DNA of 64,000 nt from Secundilactobacillus kimchicus JCM 15530 (GCF_001433995.1 NZ_AZCX01000001.1:248001-312000), one strand, 5' to 3'. Shown: positions 27,395-38,123, counted from the stretch's first letter. Translations and numbers: made by a program. Notes: a model not told the origin generated them from the sequence alone.

Positions 27395-28234
27395 TTAGTC
27401 GTAATAATACATTAACGCAAACGCTCCCGGTCCCCCGTGAGCCGCAATAATTGGCACCGTTTCACGGATGAGAATATTGAGATTAGGGAACATCGGTTGA
27501 ATGGTATCCCGAATTTTTTCAGCCGTTTCTTGAGCGTCAACATGGGAAATCCCAATTGATTTAATCGTAGGCGTTTGCTTCATCTGGTCATACACCTTAT
27601 CAAAGTACCGGGAGATTGTCTTAGTCCCACGACCCTTTGACCGAATTTCAAGCTTACCACCAGTAACTTCAAGGACGATCTTGATGTTTAACAAGTTTGA
27701 AATCGCGCCAGCCACCCGGTTCAGTCGACCGCCTTTAACCAGGTTGTCCAGCGTCATCACTCCCATGTAGAGCTTAGAATGGTCACGAACTTGTTTGGTA
27801 CGGGCGATCACTTCGTCCTTAGTTGCCCCTTTTTCAGCCAGTTTAGCAGCTTCAATCACTTGAAAAGCTAAGCCTCGGTCCGTGGTCTGACTATCAACAA
27901 CCGTCACATCAGATTTTGAAATTGTGGCAGCCTGTTCTGCTGTGTGGACGGTTCCGCTAATGGCTTCAAGCATATTCAAGCAGACAATCTGGCTACCATC
28001 AGCCCCCAATTCATCAAAAACTTTGATGAAATCACCCAACGGCGGCTGGCTCGTCTTAGGAAACACTTTTGAGGTCTCCATTTTTTTGGCAAATTCTTCG
28101 TTTGATATTGTTTGGCGTTCAACGTAGACAACGTCATCGATCATGACCGTTAGCGGTACGATCGTAATGTGATACTTTTCGATTTCTGCGTCAGTTAAGC
28201 CCGCAGACGAATCAGTCACAATTTTTACAGCCAT
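27395..28234 (-). CDS. DegV family fatty-acid-binding protein (second paralogue)
   Basis: 279 residues. It has the same architecture as the 6547-7416 gene: MAVKIVTDSSAGLTDAE, FPKTSQPPLGDF and LVKGGRLNRVAGAISN. It is more divergent at the C-terminus (THVDAQ-like IGISHVDAQETAEKI, ending AHGGPGAFALMYYYD). It probably binds fatty acids and may present them to FakA. It is transcribed alone from the promoter at 28265-28293 and ends at its own terminator. Confidence 0.9.
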   Translation of the reverse strand: MAVKIVTDSSAGLTDAEIEKYHITIVPLTVMIDDVVYVERQTISNEEFAKKMETSKVFPKTSQPPLGDFIKVFDELGADGSQIVCLNMLEAISGTVHTAEQAATISKSDVTVVDSQTTDRGLAFQVIEAAKLAEKGATKDEVIARTKQVRDHSKLYMGVMTLDNLVKGGRLNRVAGAISNLLNIKIVLEVTGGKLEIRSKGRGTKTISRYFDKVYDQMKQTPTIKSIGISHVDAQETAEKIRDTIQPMFPNLNILIRETVPIIAAHGGPGAFALMYYYD

Positions 28235-28264
28235 TTGGTAACAACCACACTTTCTTACCCGAAG

Positions 28265-28293
28265 GTCATAATTCCATGCTACAATATTGGCAA
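28265..28293 (-). promoter_or_regulatory. Promoter of the second degV gene
   Basis: Minus strand TTGCCA (28288-28293), 17-base spacer, TATGAC (28265-28270), about 30 bases before ATG 28234. Confidence 0.6.
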
Positions 28294-28405
28294 AACACGT
28301 AGCAGATTCGCTAATAGTATAGCAGATTTAGCTCGTGATTTCATAATTAATTCGGCGCAGTTTATGGAATCTTTACTGCCGTCGAAAATGTAAGGTGGCA
28401 ACAAA

Positions 28406-29077
28406 ATGGCACAGCACGCAACACACGCATCAACCCGGATGAGTCCGGATTCAAGACGGTACCAGATTGTCAATGAGGTGTTAAATGCCGTCACCCATGG
28501 TTTGGGAGTTGGTCTTAGCATTGCCGGTCTTGTCTTGCTCATTATCCGCGCTGTCCACTTGGGTGGCGCAACCCGGATCACAAGCTATAGTCTTTACGGG
28601 AGCATTCTGGTGATTTTCTATCTCGCTTCAACGCTATTTCATAGTTTATACTTCACAAAAGCGAGTCATTTATTCCAGATTTTTGATCATTCGGCGATCT
28701 ACCTGCTCATCGCCGGAACTTACACGCCCTATTGTTTAGTCGTCATCAAGGGAGCACTGGGTTGGACGATTTTCAGCGTCATTTGGGTGATGGCCATCCT
28801 CGGTGTTATTTATAAGTGCTTATGGTTAGGAAAGTACCAAAAGTTATCAACGGTTATCTATGTTGTGATGGGTTGGTTCTGCGTTTTAGGGTTCAAGCAA
28901 CTCTATGCCGGCCTTGGTACCGTAGGATTTAGCTTATTAGTTCTGGGAGGGGTCGCATTTACAGTTGGCGCCGTTCTGTATAGTTTCAAAGGCATCAAGT
29001 TTGGTCACGTAATTTGGCACCTCTTTGTGTTACTTGGGACTACTCTCATGTGGTTTTCCATCTATCTCTACGCTTAA
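28406..29077 (+). CDS. Hemolysin III family membrane protein (YqfA-like)
   Basis: 223 residues with seven predicted transmembrane helices, starting around residue 30. Conserved blocks are VNAVTHGLG-like NEVLNAVTHGLG, TLFHSLYF and FDHSAIYLLIAGTYTP, plus the C-terminal HVIWHLFVLLG. These His and Asp residues are the metal-site signature of the PAQR/HlyIII superfamily. Its physiological role in lactobacilli is unknown; pore-forming activity has been reported for a Bacillus homologue. AAGGTGGC precedes ATG 28406. Confidence 0.9.
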   Translation: MAQHATHASTRMSPDSRRYQIVNEVLNAVTHGLGVGLSIAGLVLLIIRAVHLGGATRITSYSLYGSILVIFYLASTLFHSLYFTKASHLFQIFDHSAIYLLIAGTYTPYCLVVIKGALGWTIFSVIWVMAILGVIYKCLWLGKYQKLSTVIYVVMGWFCVLGFKQLYAGLGTVGFSLLVLGGVAFTVGAVLYSFKGIKFGHVIWHLFVLLGTTLMWFSIYLYA

Positions 29078-29139
29078 ATTGCACCTACCGGCTTCCGTGA
29101 ACTTGTCCAGCAATACCGAATTTTTGCGACTGATACACC

Positions 29140-29171
29140 AAAAATCCCGCCTCAGTTGAGGCGGGATTTTT
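29140..29171. terminator. Bidirectional terminator between hlyIII and dfrA
   Basis: Perfect 15-bp stem AAAAATCCCGCCTCA / TGAGGCGGGATTTTT with a two-base centre, serving the two convergent genes. Confidence 0.85.
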
Positions 29172-29172
29172 G

Positions 29173-29667
29173 TTAATCTTGACGTTCATAACGTTCAAAA
29201 GTTAATGCAACCGGGTTATGCTCATCAACGGCTACCGTGTCACTGCTCACTTTTTTGAAGGCGGAATAATCGATTGGGGGCATGTACGTATCGACTTTAT
29301 AGCGACCGTCAACTCGCGTTTTTAACAGGGTCTGAACGTAGGGCATCAGGCTGGCAAAAACCTGAGCGCCACCACTCACATACAGGGTTTCCTCGGGGTG
29401 TTGCCGTTCGTATGTTAAGACGGCTTCAACCGTTGGCAAAACGACCACATCACCTGGAAACTGGTCCGCGTTTTGCGAGGTCAACACGAGGTTTTTTCGA
29501 TGTGGTAACGGTCGACCACCATAACTTTGAAACGTACGCGCACCTGACAACAGCGTGTGACCAGTCGTCGTTTTTTTAAAGAAAGCCATGTCCGCCGGCA
29601 AATGCCAAGGGAGTCGACCCTGATAGCCGATCCCGTGAGATTGGTCCTCTGCCCAAATAAAAATCAT
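29173..29667 (-). CDS. dfrA: Dihydrofolate reductase
   Basis: 164 residues, IFIWAEDQSHGIGYQGRLPWHLPADMAFFKKTT-like start (shown in part) with the active-site Asp in PADM, the NADPH block GARTFQS and VSGGAQVF near residue 98. It regenerates tetrahydrofolate after thymidylate synthase. GGAGGAATT precedes ATG 29667. It is 20 bases downstream of thyA, the classical thyA-dfrA pair. Confidence 0.97.
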   Translation of the reverse strand: MIFIWAEDQSHGIGYQGRLPWHLPADMAFFKKTTTGHTLLSGARTFQSYGGRPLPHRKNLVLTSQNADQFPGDVVVLPTVEAVLTYERQHPEETLYVSGGAQVFASLMPYVQTLLKTRVDGRYKVDTYMPPIDYSAFKKVSSDTVAVDEHNPVALTFERYERQD

Positions 29668-29687
29668 GTGAATTCCTCCGTAAATGG

Positions 29688-30638
29688 CTAAACGGCCACT
29701 GGAGCTTTAATAGCCGGTGCCGGATTATAATTTCGAACGTGAATATCACTCATATCGTAGTCAAAAATGCTCGATTTATCAGGGTTCAATTCAAGTTGCG
29801 GCGCCGCCTCAGGAGTCCGCGCTAACTGTGTTTTGACCTGCTCAAAATGGTTACTGTAAATGTGGGCATCACCAAGCGTGTGAACGAAATCCCCAGGTTC
29901 GAGACCTACTTCCTTGGCAATTAAAGACGTTAACAAAGCGTAACTAGCAATGTTAAATGGCACGCCTAGAAAGATGTCACCAGACCGCTGGTAGAGCTGA
30001 CAGCTTAACTTGCCGTCCGCCACGTAAAACTGGTACATCGTGTGGCAAGGGGGTAACGCCATGCTAGGCACGTCCTCTGGATTCCAAGCCGAAACAATCA
30101 TTCGCCGAGAATCAGGATGGGTTTTGAGCGTTTCAATCACGTTACTTAACTGATCAATTGTTGACCCAGTGCTCGTTTTCCAAGCCCGCCATTGGGACCC
30201 GTAAACGTTGCCCAAATCGCCGTATTGTGCAGCAAACGCGTCGTCGGCCACAATCCGATCACAAAACTGATGAAGTTGTTCTTGGTAAACGGCATTAAAA
30301 TCCGCGTCGACTAGCGAGCGCCGACCAAAATCTGTCATGTCAGGACCTTTGTAGTCGTTTGATTCGACCCATTTTTTAAACGCCCATTCGTCCCAAATAT
30401 GATTTTTATGTTTGAGCAAGTATTGAATGTTAGTATCGCCGTGGAGGAACCACAACAATTCACTTTTGATCAAGCCAAACGGGACTTTTTTAGTCGTCAA
30501 CAGTGGAAAACCTTCACTCAGATCAAACCGCATCTGGTATCCAAAGGTACTTCGAGTCCCAGTTCCCGTCCGATCAGTTTTTTCATGACCATGTTCTAAA
30601 ACGTACCGCTCTAAGTCTAAGTATGCGTCTTCTAACAT
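29688..30638 (-). CDS. thyA: Thymidylate synthase
   Basis: 316 residues. The catalytic Cys lies in [12 protein letters not shown], with [16 protein letters not shown] at the N-terminus, LPPCH, and the C-terminal DYNP-like [16 protein letters not shown]. It methylates dUMP to dTMP using methylene-THF. I chose ATG 30638 ([12 protein letters not shown]) with AGAGGGG upstream; the longer frame overlaps the preceding gene. The ABC-F gene ends 14 bases upstream. Confidence 0.97.
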   Translation of the reverse strand: MLEDAYLDLERYVLEHGHEKTDRTGTGTRSTFGYQMRFDLSEGFPLLTTKKVPFGLIKSELLWFLHGDTNIQYLLKHKNHIWDEWAFKKWVESNDYKGPDMTDFGRRSLVDADFNAVYQEQLHQFCDRIVADDAFAAQYGDLGNVYGSQWRAWKTSTGSTIDQLSNVIETLKTHPDSRRMIVSAWNPEDVPSMALPPCHTMYQFYVADGKLSCQLYQRSGDIFLGVPFNIASYALLTSLIAKEVGLEPGDFVHTLGDAHIYSNHFEQVKTQLARTPEAAPQLELNPDKSSIFDYDMSDIHVRNYNPAPAIKAPVAV

Positions 30639-30652
30639 CTTTCTGCCCCTCT

Positions 30653-32545
30653 CTAATCTGCAAACTGGCTCAGATAATCCCATCGAGCGACTTTGTCATC
30701 TAATTGTTGATCGACCGTCTCTAAGTCAGATTGTAATACCGATAATTTATCATAGTTATCGCCGTTTTGGGCCATTTGTGACTCAAGATCGCTCTTTTTA
30801 GTTTCGAGCGTATCAATTTCATCTTCGATGGTTTCCCACTCTTTTTGTTCAGCGTAAGTCAACTTAGTTTTAACTTTTTTGTCCGCCCTAGATTCCTTTA
30901 CTGGTGCCGGCTTAGCTTTCTTAACCGCTTCTTCAGGAACTGCTGGGTGTTGTTGCGTTGCGAGGTAGTCGGTAAATTGCCCGCTGTAACGATCAATTTG
31001 ACCCTGGCCATTGAAAATAAGCAGATGATCCGCAACTTTGTCCAAGAAATAACGGTCATGGGAAACCGTGATGACCGTCCCATCGAAATGACTAATATAA
31101 TCTTCCAAAACGGTTAATGTGGCGATATCCAAATCATTCGTTGGTTCATCCAAGAGAAGAACATTTGGCTGTTGCATTAAGAGTTTCAGTAAATATAATC
31201 GGCGCTTCTCACCACCCGATAACTTTCGGATCAACGTGCCATGCATGAACCGCGGAAACAGAAATTGTTCCAAAAGTTCTGAAACGGACAGTCGTTGGCC
31301 ATGCTTATCAGTCACAGTTTGGCCCACCTCACTGAGGTAGTTAATCATGCGCTTATCATCTGGGATTGGTTCGGTTTGTTGGGTATAGTAGGCCATTTTA
31401 ACCGTTTCGCCCACAATCAAAGTCCCACTATCAAGCGGTATTTTTTGGGCAATAACGTTTAACAATGATGACTTTCCAGCACCATTGTCACCACTAATCC
31501 CGATGCGTTCACCGGCTTGGACGAGCAAGTTAAAGTTAGTCAGAATGCGGTGATCGCCTAACGTTAATGTCGCGTCTTGAAGCTCAACCACCTGCTTGCC
31601 CAGCCGAGATTGGCCAAGGTCAATCGCAACATCTTTTTCAACCCCGCGCGTTCCTAAGCCCTCTTGGAGGTCGTTAAACCGGTTGATTCGTGCCTGCTGT
31701 TTGGTTGATCTGGCTTTAGCGCCAGCCCGCATCCACTCTAGCTCTTGCTTATATAGCTGCCGTTGCTTATGCTCAGCAGCTGCTTCCCGCTCGACTCGCT
31801 CGGCTTTTTGAGCAACGTAGTCTTGGTAATTTCCTTGGTACTCATAGAGTTGGCCAAATGATAATTCCCAAATCCGGTTTGCCACTTGATCTAAGAAGTA
31901 CCGGTCATGAGTGACAACCAGTAGTGCACCGCGATAGTTGGCCAGGTAGTTTTGTAACCAGTCAATTGAATCAAAGTCTAAGTGGTTGGTCGGTTCGTCA
32001 AGTAATAACAAGTCTGGCGATTCAATCAATACCTGAGCTAAGCCAACTCGTTTACGTTGACCACCAGACATCGTGGCAACTTTCTGATTCAAGTCGGTAA
32101 TGTGTAGTTGCGTTAAAATTGTCTTAACGTTACTTTCAGCCGTCCAAGCATCCTCTTCGTTCATTTTGGCTTCTGCTTCAACATATTGTCGTTGTAATTT
32201 TTCATCGTCGGCGTGTTGACTATAAGCTTGAAGGGTTGCTTCGTACCGACGAATGGTGCGAAAAACTGGTTGGGAGCCAGAAAAAACGGCGTCCATCACC
32301 GTCAGATCAGGGGCAAATTCAGGTTCCTGCTTTAGATAAGCAATCCGATAATCGTTTGGTTTCACGATGGCTCCCGCTTGCTCATCGCTCAACCCTGCCA
32401 ATGTATTTAGTAACGAGGTCTTACCGCTACCGTTAGTTCCAATTAAACCGATCCGGTCTTTTTCATTAATGATAAAGTTGATTTTTTCAAATAACGTTTT
32501 TTCGCCATATGTTCGGGTCAGTTCTTCGGCGCGTAAAGTTTGCAT
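30653..32545 (-). CDS. ABC-F family ATPase (Uup-like)
   Basis: 630 residues, two ATP-binding cassettes with no membrane domain. Walker [13 protein letters not shown] and [12 protein letters not shown], signatures [13 protein letters not shown] and [12 protein letters not shown], and Walker [13 protein letters not shown] and [12 protein letters not shown] are all present. The C-terminal coiled coil of about 75 residues ([20 protein letters not shown] onward) marks the Uup group. ABC-F proteins act on ribosomes or, for Uup, also on recombination intermediates. Its specific role is unproven. Gap to cca is 18 bases. Confidence 0.92.
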   Translation of the reverse strand: MQTLRAEELTRTYGEKTLFEKINFIINEKDRIGLIGTNGSGKTSLLNTLAGLSDEQAGAIVKPNDYRIAYLKQEPEFAPDLTVMDAVFSGSQPVFRTIRRYEATLQAYSQHADDEKLQRQYVEAEAKMNEEDAWTAESNVKTILTQLHITDLNQKVATMSGGQRKRVGLAQVLIESPDLLLLDEPTNHLDFDSIDWLQNYLANYRGALLVVTHDRYFLDQVANRIWELSFGQLYEYQGNYQDYVAQKAERVEREAAAEHKQRQLYKQELEWMRAGAKARSTKQQARINRFNDLQEGLGTRGVEKDVAIDLGQSRLGKQVVELQDATLTLGDHRILTNFNLLVQAGERIGISGDNGAGKSSLLNVIAQKIPLDSGTLIVGETVKMAYYTQQTEPIPDDKRMINYLSEVGQTVTDKHGQRLSVSELLEQFLFPRFMHGTLIRKLSGGEKRRLYLLKLLMQQPNVLLLDEPTNDLDIATLTVLEDYISHFDGTVITVSHDRYFLDKVADHLLIFNGQGQIDRYSGQFTDYLATQQHPAVPEEAVKKAKPAPVKESRADKKVKTKLTYAEQKEWETIEDEIDTLETKKSDLESQMAQNGDNYDKLSVLQSDLETVDQQLDDKVARWDYLSQFAD

Positions 32546-32563
32546 GCTGTCACTCTTTTCTAG

Positions 32564-33772
32564 TTAGTCCTTCAACGCTTGATTCAGTAGTTGGCCCAGG
32601 TCATTATCAAGGGTGCCTGCAACTACCTCACGTTCGAGTTTAGTTAATAGTTGACCTAGCTTTGGACCCGGTGCCACCCCCGCTTTAATCAGGTCCTGGC
32701 CACTGATAGCAAGGTCTTGCTTAGACTTGATGGTTAAAGTTTCGTACTGATCCAGTAGCTGGCTCAGACTAGGGGTGTCAATTTGCAAAATATTGGCAAC
32801 TTCCGCCGCCGTTTTAATGTGCGCAGCCCCTGCTTGATAAAGCACCCAGTTGGTGACTTCACCAGCTTGAAGGGCTTCTAAAAAACGAACAGCAGCCGCC
32901 ACATCGCTAATTAGCTGATTAGCACTTTTCCACTGTTTCAAAAATGAGCCCACTTGGCGGTTTGTCAGTCCGACTGCCGAAGCAATCAGTGTCCACACAG
33001 TGGTTTCTGAGGACAATCCGTGCTGAAGCGCTGAAATCAGCTGTGCTAAGGCCTCTCGTGCGGTTGCCAATCCCGGACAGTACTGATACAGACCGGTCTC
33101 TACAAAGGTTGTTAAGCCGTTTGCTGGATGCTTACCCAAAAAGAGTTTGACGAATTCAACGTGAATCCGCTCAACAGCAATCTTAGTCAATAAGTTACCG
33201 TGGTGTTGAATGGCCGCTACCGTTTGCGGGTCAATGGTGAAGTCCAGTTGACTGGCAAACCGAATTGCTCGCATCGTCCTTAAGGCATCTTCGTGAAATC
33301 GCTCTTCTGGATTTCCCACGGCCTTGATACGTTTAGCTTTTAAGTCGCCTAGACCGTTAAAATAATCAATAATTTCACCGTCATGCGTCATCGCAAGGGC
33401 GTTAATCGTGAAATCACGACGCTTTAAATCCTCGCGGAGAGACCGGACAAACGTGACTGAATCAGGTCGCCGGTAATCCTGATAACCCGTTTCCGTTCGA
33501 AACGTCGTGGTTTCATAACCGGTCCCGTGGTCTAGAATCATGACCGTTCCGTGCTCAATCCCCGTGTCCACCGTTTTTTTGAATAACTGTTTAACTTCTT
33601 GAGGATATGCACTAGTCGCAATATCAACGTCGTGGATCGGCAACCCTAATAGGGTGTCGCGTACCGAACCACCGACAAAGTACGCTTCATAACCTGCTGC
33701 TTCAATGGTTTCTAAAATGGGTGTTGCCGCAACAAATTCCGTTGGCAGTGTTTCAATTTTCATCGATTTCAT
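32564..33772 (-). CDS. cca: CCA tRNA nucleotidyltransferase
   Basis: About 402 residues, class II. Nucleotidyltransferase motif AYFVGGSVRDTLLGLPIHD with DVDIAT gives the metal Asp pair, and DFTINALAM plus RTMRAIRFASQLDF are typical. The C-terminal helical body positions the tRNA. It adds or repairs the 3' CCA. The start may be ATG 33772 (MKSMKIETLPTEF) or 33763; AAAGGG precedes both. It begins the cca-ABC-F-thyA-dfrA run. Confidence 0.95.
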   Translation of the reverse strand: MKSMKIETLPTEFVAATPILETIEAAGYEAYFVGGSVRDTLLGLPIHDVDIATSAYPQEVKQLFKKTVDTGIEHGTVMILDHGTGYETTTFRTETGYQDYRRPDSVTFVRSLREDLKRRDFTINALAMTHDGEIIDYFNGLGDLKAKRIKAVGNPEERFHEDALRTMRAIRFASQLDFTIDPQTVAAIQHHGNLLTKIAVERIHVEFVKLFLGKHPANGLTTFVETGLYQYCPGLATAREALAQLISALQHGLSSETTVWTLIASAVGLTNRQVGSFLKQWKSANQLISDVAAAVRFLEALQAGEVTNWVLYQAGAAHIKTAAEVANILQIDTPSLSQLLDQYETLTIKSKQDLAISGQDLIKAGVAPGPKLGQLLTKLEREVVAGTLDNDLGQLLNQALKD

Positions 33773-33827
33773 CGGCCCTTTCAAATTCCATTTAATCTTA
33801 ACAGATTTCAGATGCAAAGAAAATAAT

Positions 33828-33855
33828 CTGACGGGCTTTTAAAACGCCTTATGAT
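33828..33855 (+). promoter_or_regulatory. Promoter of yitT
   Basis: CTGACG (33828-33833), 16-base spacer, TATGAT (33850-33855), about 40 bases before ATG 33896. Confidence 0.55.
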
Positions 33856-33895
33856 ATGATATTAGCAACGACACTTGTAGAGGAGAGACACTGTC

Positions 33896-34789
33896 ATGAC
33901 CAACAAAAAAGAGGAAAAAATCCGAATTGTAGACCTCCTAATGATCGCCATTGGATGTGCTACCTACGCCTTTGCGCTAGTGGTTTTCAACATTGCAAAC
34001 CAACTAGCTGACGGTGGTATCAGTGGGGTTACCCTAATATTACGGGCGCTTTTTCACATTGACCCCGCCTATTCCACTATCCTGATTAACATTCCCTTAA
34101 TTTGGATCGGCTACCGATTTCTTGGCCGTCGTGCCATTATTTACACACTTTACGGAACAATTATGTTGTCAGCCTTTTTATGGCTATGGCAGCGGGTTCC
34201 AATTAGCATTCCATTACATCACGACTTGTTTTTAGCAGGCATGGCTGCTGGTATTTTCGGTGGCGCCGGTAGTGGCCTGCTTTACCGCTTCGGCGGCACA
34301 ACCGGCGGTACCGATATCATCGCTAGAATCGTGGAACGCCGTCAGGGGATCCCGATGGGGCAAACATTGTTATACTTAGATGTTGTTGTGCTGACCGCCT
34401 CCTTAATCTACATTGACGTGACCCATATGGCCTACACCCTATTATGCGCCTACATCTTCTCTCGAATCGTCAACTTCATTTTAAATGGCGCTTACACAGC
34501 TAAGGGCGTGCTTATTATAAGTGATCAATCTCAAGCCATTATTGACGATATCATGACTGACCTTGAGCGGGGCGTCAGCATCATTCACGGTGAGGGTGGC
34601 TATTCTCATGCCGACCGCCCGATTCTTTACGTGGTTGTCAGCCAAAGTGAACTTCACGACTTACAAGGGCTGATTGCTGATCGCGATGAAAATGCGTTTG
34701 TGACGATTTTTGATGTTAATGAAGCTATCGGGGAAGGATTTACTTATTCCAAGCCCAAGAAACGCTCACCATTCCGCTTCTTTTCCTAG
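33896..34789 (+). CDS. YitT family membrane protein (DUF161/DUF2179)
   Basis: 297 residues. An N-terminal membrane domain has five or six helices with the family glycine-rich block GGAGSGLLYRFGGTTGGTDII. A C-terminal soluble DUF2179 domain begins around KGVLIISDQSQAI. The function is not established; the family is widespread in Firmicutes. GAGGAGAG precedes ATG 33896. It is a single gene with its own promoter and terminator. Confidence 0.9.
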   Translation: MTNKKEEKIRIVDLLMIAIGCATYAFALVVFNIANQLADGGISGVTLILRALFHIDPAYSTILINIPLIWIGYRFLGRRAIIYTLYGTIMLSAFLWLWQRVPISIPLHHDLFLAGMAAGIFGGAGSGLLYRFGGTTGGTDIIARIVERRQGIPMGQTLLYLDVVVLTASLIYIDVTHMAYTLLCAYIFSRIVNFILNGAYTAKGVLIISDQSQAIIDDIMTDLERGVSIIHGEGGYSHADRPILYVVVSQSELHDLQGLIADRDENAFVTIFDVNEAIGEGFTYSKPKKRSPFRFFS

Positions 34790-34811
34790 GGGCGGGTTTT
34801 TGTTGGTTCAT

Positions 34812-34836
34812 AAGTTAAAGTAACTTTTTTATTTTA
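34812..34836 (+). terminator. Terminator of yitT
   Basis: Stem AAGTTA / TAACTT around AAG, followed by TTTTTTATTTT. Confidence 0.6.
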
Positions 34837-34890
34837 CCAGTCAACCGTTGTCGCCAAAATAAAAAAACCAACCGCTGCCGGCCGACCTTC

Positions 34891-36165
34891 TTATTCATCG
34901 TCTAACGTCAAATTTTCAAATTCTAAGGCCATTTCACCATCATCTGGTACAAGTTCCAAGTAACGCTTTAGCAGGTCCTTAGCCGTCTCTTTTTCGCCTT
35001 GTTCACGAAAGAAGAAAAACGCTGGTTTCAAATAGGCTGGATCATTTTGGAAGTACGGATTGGCCGCTTCGTAAAACCGTTGCGCTTCACCGAAGGCTTC
35101 CGTCCGTTCGTAAGATCTGGCCAAGTTCCAGTAAATTTGCGGGTCAACATCATCTTGGTCAACGTAACGGGTTAAAAAGGTGATATTTTCGTCATCGCGT
35201 TCCTGTTTAACATACATGTTGGACAATTTAATGACAATCTCTAAATCCTCATCATCAAGCGCATTTCCCTGTTTTAAATAGGTCTCAGCTAAGGCCTCAT
35301 CATCTAATTTTACCGCGATATCAGCTGCCGCACTCCACAACCGCTCGTTGTACTGATCAACACCGAGCCCTTCTTGAAGCACCTTCAAAGCTTCTTCGAG
35401 TCGGTTTTCGGCCTCGTAGGCTTTCCCCAAGTAGGGATACAGGCTCGTATACTGGGGATCCGTGTCCTTCAGATCTTCTAAGAATTGAATGGCGAGTTTA
35501 TTTTCATGAAGCTGCAAGTACGTAAAGCCAGTTTCAAACTTCACGTCAGGTGTCATATCTGCCTGATGCACCTGCTTCAGGTAACCAATTGCTTGTTCGA
35601 AGCGCCCCGCATTTGCGTACGCGACCCCAATGCGCTCAACCAGATTCACCCCACTAAACGTGGGAATTCCTTGTTTGATTAAGTCCAAATACAGCGGAAT
35701 TGCCCGGTTATACGCACCCATGGTCAAATCCAACTCGGCCAGTGCAAATGTAATGGCTGGTTCTTCTGGAGCTAGTTGTCGGGCCTCAAGGAGCTTTTGC
35801 TCACTGACTTCAAACAATTCCTGTGTTTGGTAGAGGTCAGCCGCCACCATCAGCGATCGGACATAGGCGTCCGAACCAGGCGACACTTGATTCAGGTAGT
35901 TCAAAGCAGCATCCCCGTCATCCTCGTCAATCAAAATATCAGCGAGGTTAACGCGAATGTCATCTTCTTCTGGATAACGGGCCAATAACTTTTCATAGAT
36001 CCGCTTTGACTGATTTAAAAACCCCAGCGAATACAATTCTTCAGCCAGACTGTACAAGGTGTCATCGTCATCGTGGCGCAGCGCTTGAGCAAACGCCTTC
36101 TTAAAGGCCTCTAATTGACCTCGCTCTAACTGGTCTAACGCTTCTTGTGAGTAACTCGTAGCCAT
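34891..36165 (-). CDS. Tetratricopeptide-repeat protein (YpiA-like)
   Basis: 424 residues, acidic, made of about ten TPR-like helix pairs such as YSLAEELYSLGFLNQSKRIYEKLLARYP and EALKVLQEGLGVDQYNERLW (parts shown). No signal peptide or other domain. It resembles YpiA of Bacillus, whose role is not clear. The start is ATG 36165, with AAGGAGG seven bases upstream; an ATG two codons earlier would abut the RBS. It lies next to hup on the same strand, as is usual in this family. Confidence 0.87.
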   Translation of the reverse strand: MATSYSQEALDQLERGQLEAFKKAFAQALRHDDDDTLYSLAEELYSLGFLNQSKRIYEKLLARYPEEDDIRVNLADILIDEDDGDAALNYLNQVSPGSDAYVRSLMVAADLYQTQELFEVSEQKLLEARQLAPEEPAITFALAELDLTMGAYNRAIPLYLDLIKQGIPTFSGVNLVERIGVAYANAGRFEQAIGYLKQVHQADMTPDVKFETGFTYLQLHENKLAIQFLEDLKDTDPQYTSLYPYLGKAYEAENRLEEALKVLQEGLGVDQYNERLWSAAADIAVKLDDEALAETYLKQGNALDDEDLEIVIKLSNMYVKQERDDENITFLTRYVDQDDVDPQIYWNLARSYERTEAFGEAQRFYEAANPYFQNDPAYLKPAFFFFREQGEKETAKDLLKRYLELVPDDGEMALEFENLTLDDE

Positions 36166-36237
36166 GGTCATCCTCCTTTTTCACAACAAATAACAATAGC
36201 ACAGTTAGGTGGGAAACAACATCATTTGGATTAAAAA

Positions 36238-36264
36238 AACCAACCCACTAAGAGTGGATTGGCA
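36238..36264 (-). terminator. Terminator of hup
   Basis: Minus-strand CCAATCCAC / GTGGGTTGG with a six-base loop and TTTTTTT tail. Confidence 0.8.
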
Positions 36265-36280
36265 ATCTGTCAATAATTTC

Positions 36281-36556
36281 TTATTTAACAGCGTCCTTCA
36301 AGGCCTTACCAGGCTTGAATGCTGGTACCTTGCTTGCAGGAATTTGAATTTCTTGGCCCGTTTGTGGGTTACGACCCTTACGAGCGGCACGTTCGCGAAC
36401 TTCGAAGTTACCAAAGCCGATAAGTTGAACCTTTTCGCCCTTAGCCAAAGTCTTTTGAACTGAGTCAAATACTGCATCGACGGCTGCAGTTGCATCCTTC
36501 TTAGTTAAGCCGGTTGCAGCAGCAACGTCATTTACGAGTTGTGCTTTGTTTGCCAT
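36281..36556 (-). CDS. hup: HU family DNA-binding protein
   Basis: 91 residues. [37 protein letters not shown] and [19 protein letters not shown] are the HU hallmarks, with the DNA-intercalating Pro in RNPQTG. It bends and compacts the nucleoid. GGGGAGGTGA precedes ATG 36556. It is an isolated gene with its own terminator, between the TPR gene and der. Confidence 0.97.
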   Translation of the reverse strand: MANKAQLVNDVAAATGLTKKDATAAVDAVFDSVQKTLAKGEKVQLIGFGNFEVRERAARKGRNPQTGQEIQIPASKVPAFKPGKALKDAVK

Positions 36557-36735
36557 GTGTGATTCACCTCCCCGGAAAATAATGATGAGTACACGTTCAT
36601 CTCATCTAGCTGACCCGAAAGTCATGCCACTGAAACAATAACGGGATTCCGCATTATTTCTATTTCCAAATTAGCACACGAATCCTATCATAGCAAGGAT
36701 TTTTGGCGTTTTATGTGCTTTTTTATTACACTCAG

Positions 36736-36765
36736 AAAAATCAAACCACCCCGCCCTTTCGGTGG
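36736..36765 (-). terminator. Weak terminator candidate after der
   Basis: CCACC / GGTGG stem (36746-36765) with a GC-rich 10-base loop, followed by a short T run on the minus strand. Short and not fully convincing. Confidence 0.4.
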
Positions 36766-36812
36766 GTATAACCCTCACAAACCCCATTATATAAGGCTTT
36801 GTGGCAGTTTTA

Positions 36813-38123
36813 CTACTTCCGACGACGCTCAATCAAGTGAATGGGGGTCCCAGTAAAATCAAAGTGCTCACGAATCTGATTTTCTAGATAACGTTCGTAA
36901 GAAAAGTGCATCAGTTCTGGTTCATTGACAAAAATCACAAAAGTTGGTGGCTGAATGGCCACCTGAGTTGCATAAAAAATTCGCATGCGTTTCCCATTTT
37001 CACTTGGTGTCGGGTGCATCGCAACGGCATCCATAATTACATCATTCAGGGTTGCCGACTGGACCCGTTTTGCGTGGTTTTGAGAGACTTTCTTAATCAA
37101 CTCAGGAAGGTCACCCAGTCGCTGATGAGTGACCGCCGAAACAAAAATAATCGGTGCGTAGGCAAGGTATTGGAATTCTTCTCTGATATGCAGTTCGAAA
37201 TCGTGCAGAGAGTGGTTGTTCTTTTTTAACGTATCCCACTTATTGACCACGATGATAATACCTCGACCGGCCTCGTGCGCGTATCCAGCAACTTTCTTAT
37301 CCTGTTCCCGAATGCCTTCTTCGGCATTTAACACGACCAAGACCACGTCTGAATTATCGATTGCTTTCATCGCCCGCATCACACTGTACTTTTCAGTGTT
37401 TTCATAAACCTTGCCGCGTTTCCGAATGCCGGCGGTATCCACCATGGTAAATTCAGTGCCCGTATTGTCCGTAAATTTGGTATCAATCGCATCACGAGTC
37501 GTCCCCGCAATGTCGGAAACAATCACTCGATCTTCGCCCAGTAAAGCGTTAACCAAAGACGACTTGCCAACGTTCGGCCGTCCAATGAGGCTAAACCGAA
37601 TGCTGTCATCCTCAACGCTTTGATCCTCAGACGGAAACGATTGAACAACCGCATCCAATAGATCACCAAGCCCAAGGCCGTGCGCACCGGAAATCGGGTA
37701 TGGATCACCGAAACCCAAGGCGTAAAAGTCATAAATGTCTTGGCGTTGCTCTGGGTTATCAGCCTTGTTGACCGCCAAAATAACTGGTTTGTCCGCCCGG
37801 TATAAAATTTTGGCTACTCGCTCGTCAGCATCGGCTAGGCCTTCTCGAGCGCTGACCACAAAGACAATCACATCAGCTTCGTCAATGGCAATCTCAGCTT
37901 GTTCAGTGATCTGCTTTAAAAACGGTTCGTCGCCAATGTCGATCCCGCCAGTATCAATCATACTAAATTCCGTGCCGAGCCATTCACCGTGCGCGTAGAT
38001 CCGATCACGGGTGACACCCGGGGTATCTTCAACAATTGAGATTCGATCCCCGGCAATCCGGTTAAAGATGGTCGATTTTCCGACGTTTGGTCGGCCAACA
38101 ATCGCCACTACAGGTATGCTCAT
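36813..38123 (-). CDS. der: Ribosome-assembly GTPase Der (EngA)
   Basis: 436 residues with two tandem GTPase domains: [13 protein letters not shown] (about residue 10) and [13 protein letters not shown] (about residue 183), each with DTPG or DTAG, and NKAD/NKWD motifs. The C-terminal KH-like domain ends IHLIERRRK. It is essential for 50S maturation. AGAGGGG precedes ATG 38123. It follows rpsA, cmk and the LysM gene in the usual order. Confidence 0.97.
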   Translation of the reverse strand: MSIPVVAIVGRPNVGKSTIFNRIAGDRISIVEDTPGVTRDRIYAHGEWLGTEFSMIDTGGIDIGDEPFLKQITEQAEIAIDEADVIVFVVSAREGLADADERVAKILYRADKPVILAVNKADNPEQRQDIYDFYALGFGDPYPISGAHGLGLGDLLDAVVQSFPSEDQSVEDDSIRFSLIGRPNVGKSSLVNALLGEDRVIVSDIAGTTRDAIDTKFTDNTGTEFTMVDTAGIRKRGKVYENTEKYSVMRAMKAIDNSDVVLVVLNAEEGIREQDKKVAGYAHEAGRGIIIVVNKWDTLKKNNHSLHDFELHIREEFQYLAYAPIIFVSAVTHQRLGDLPELIKKVSQNHAKRVQSATLNDVIMDAVAMHPTPSENGKRMRIFYATQVAIQPPTFVIFVNEPELMHFSYERYLENQIREHFDFTGTPIHLIERRRK

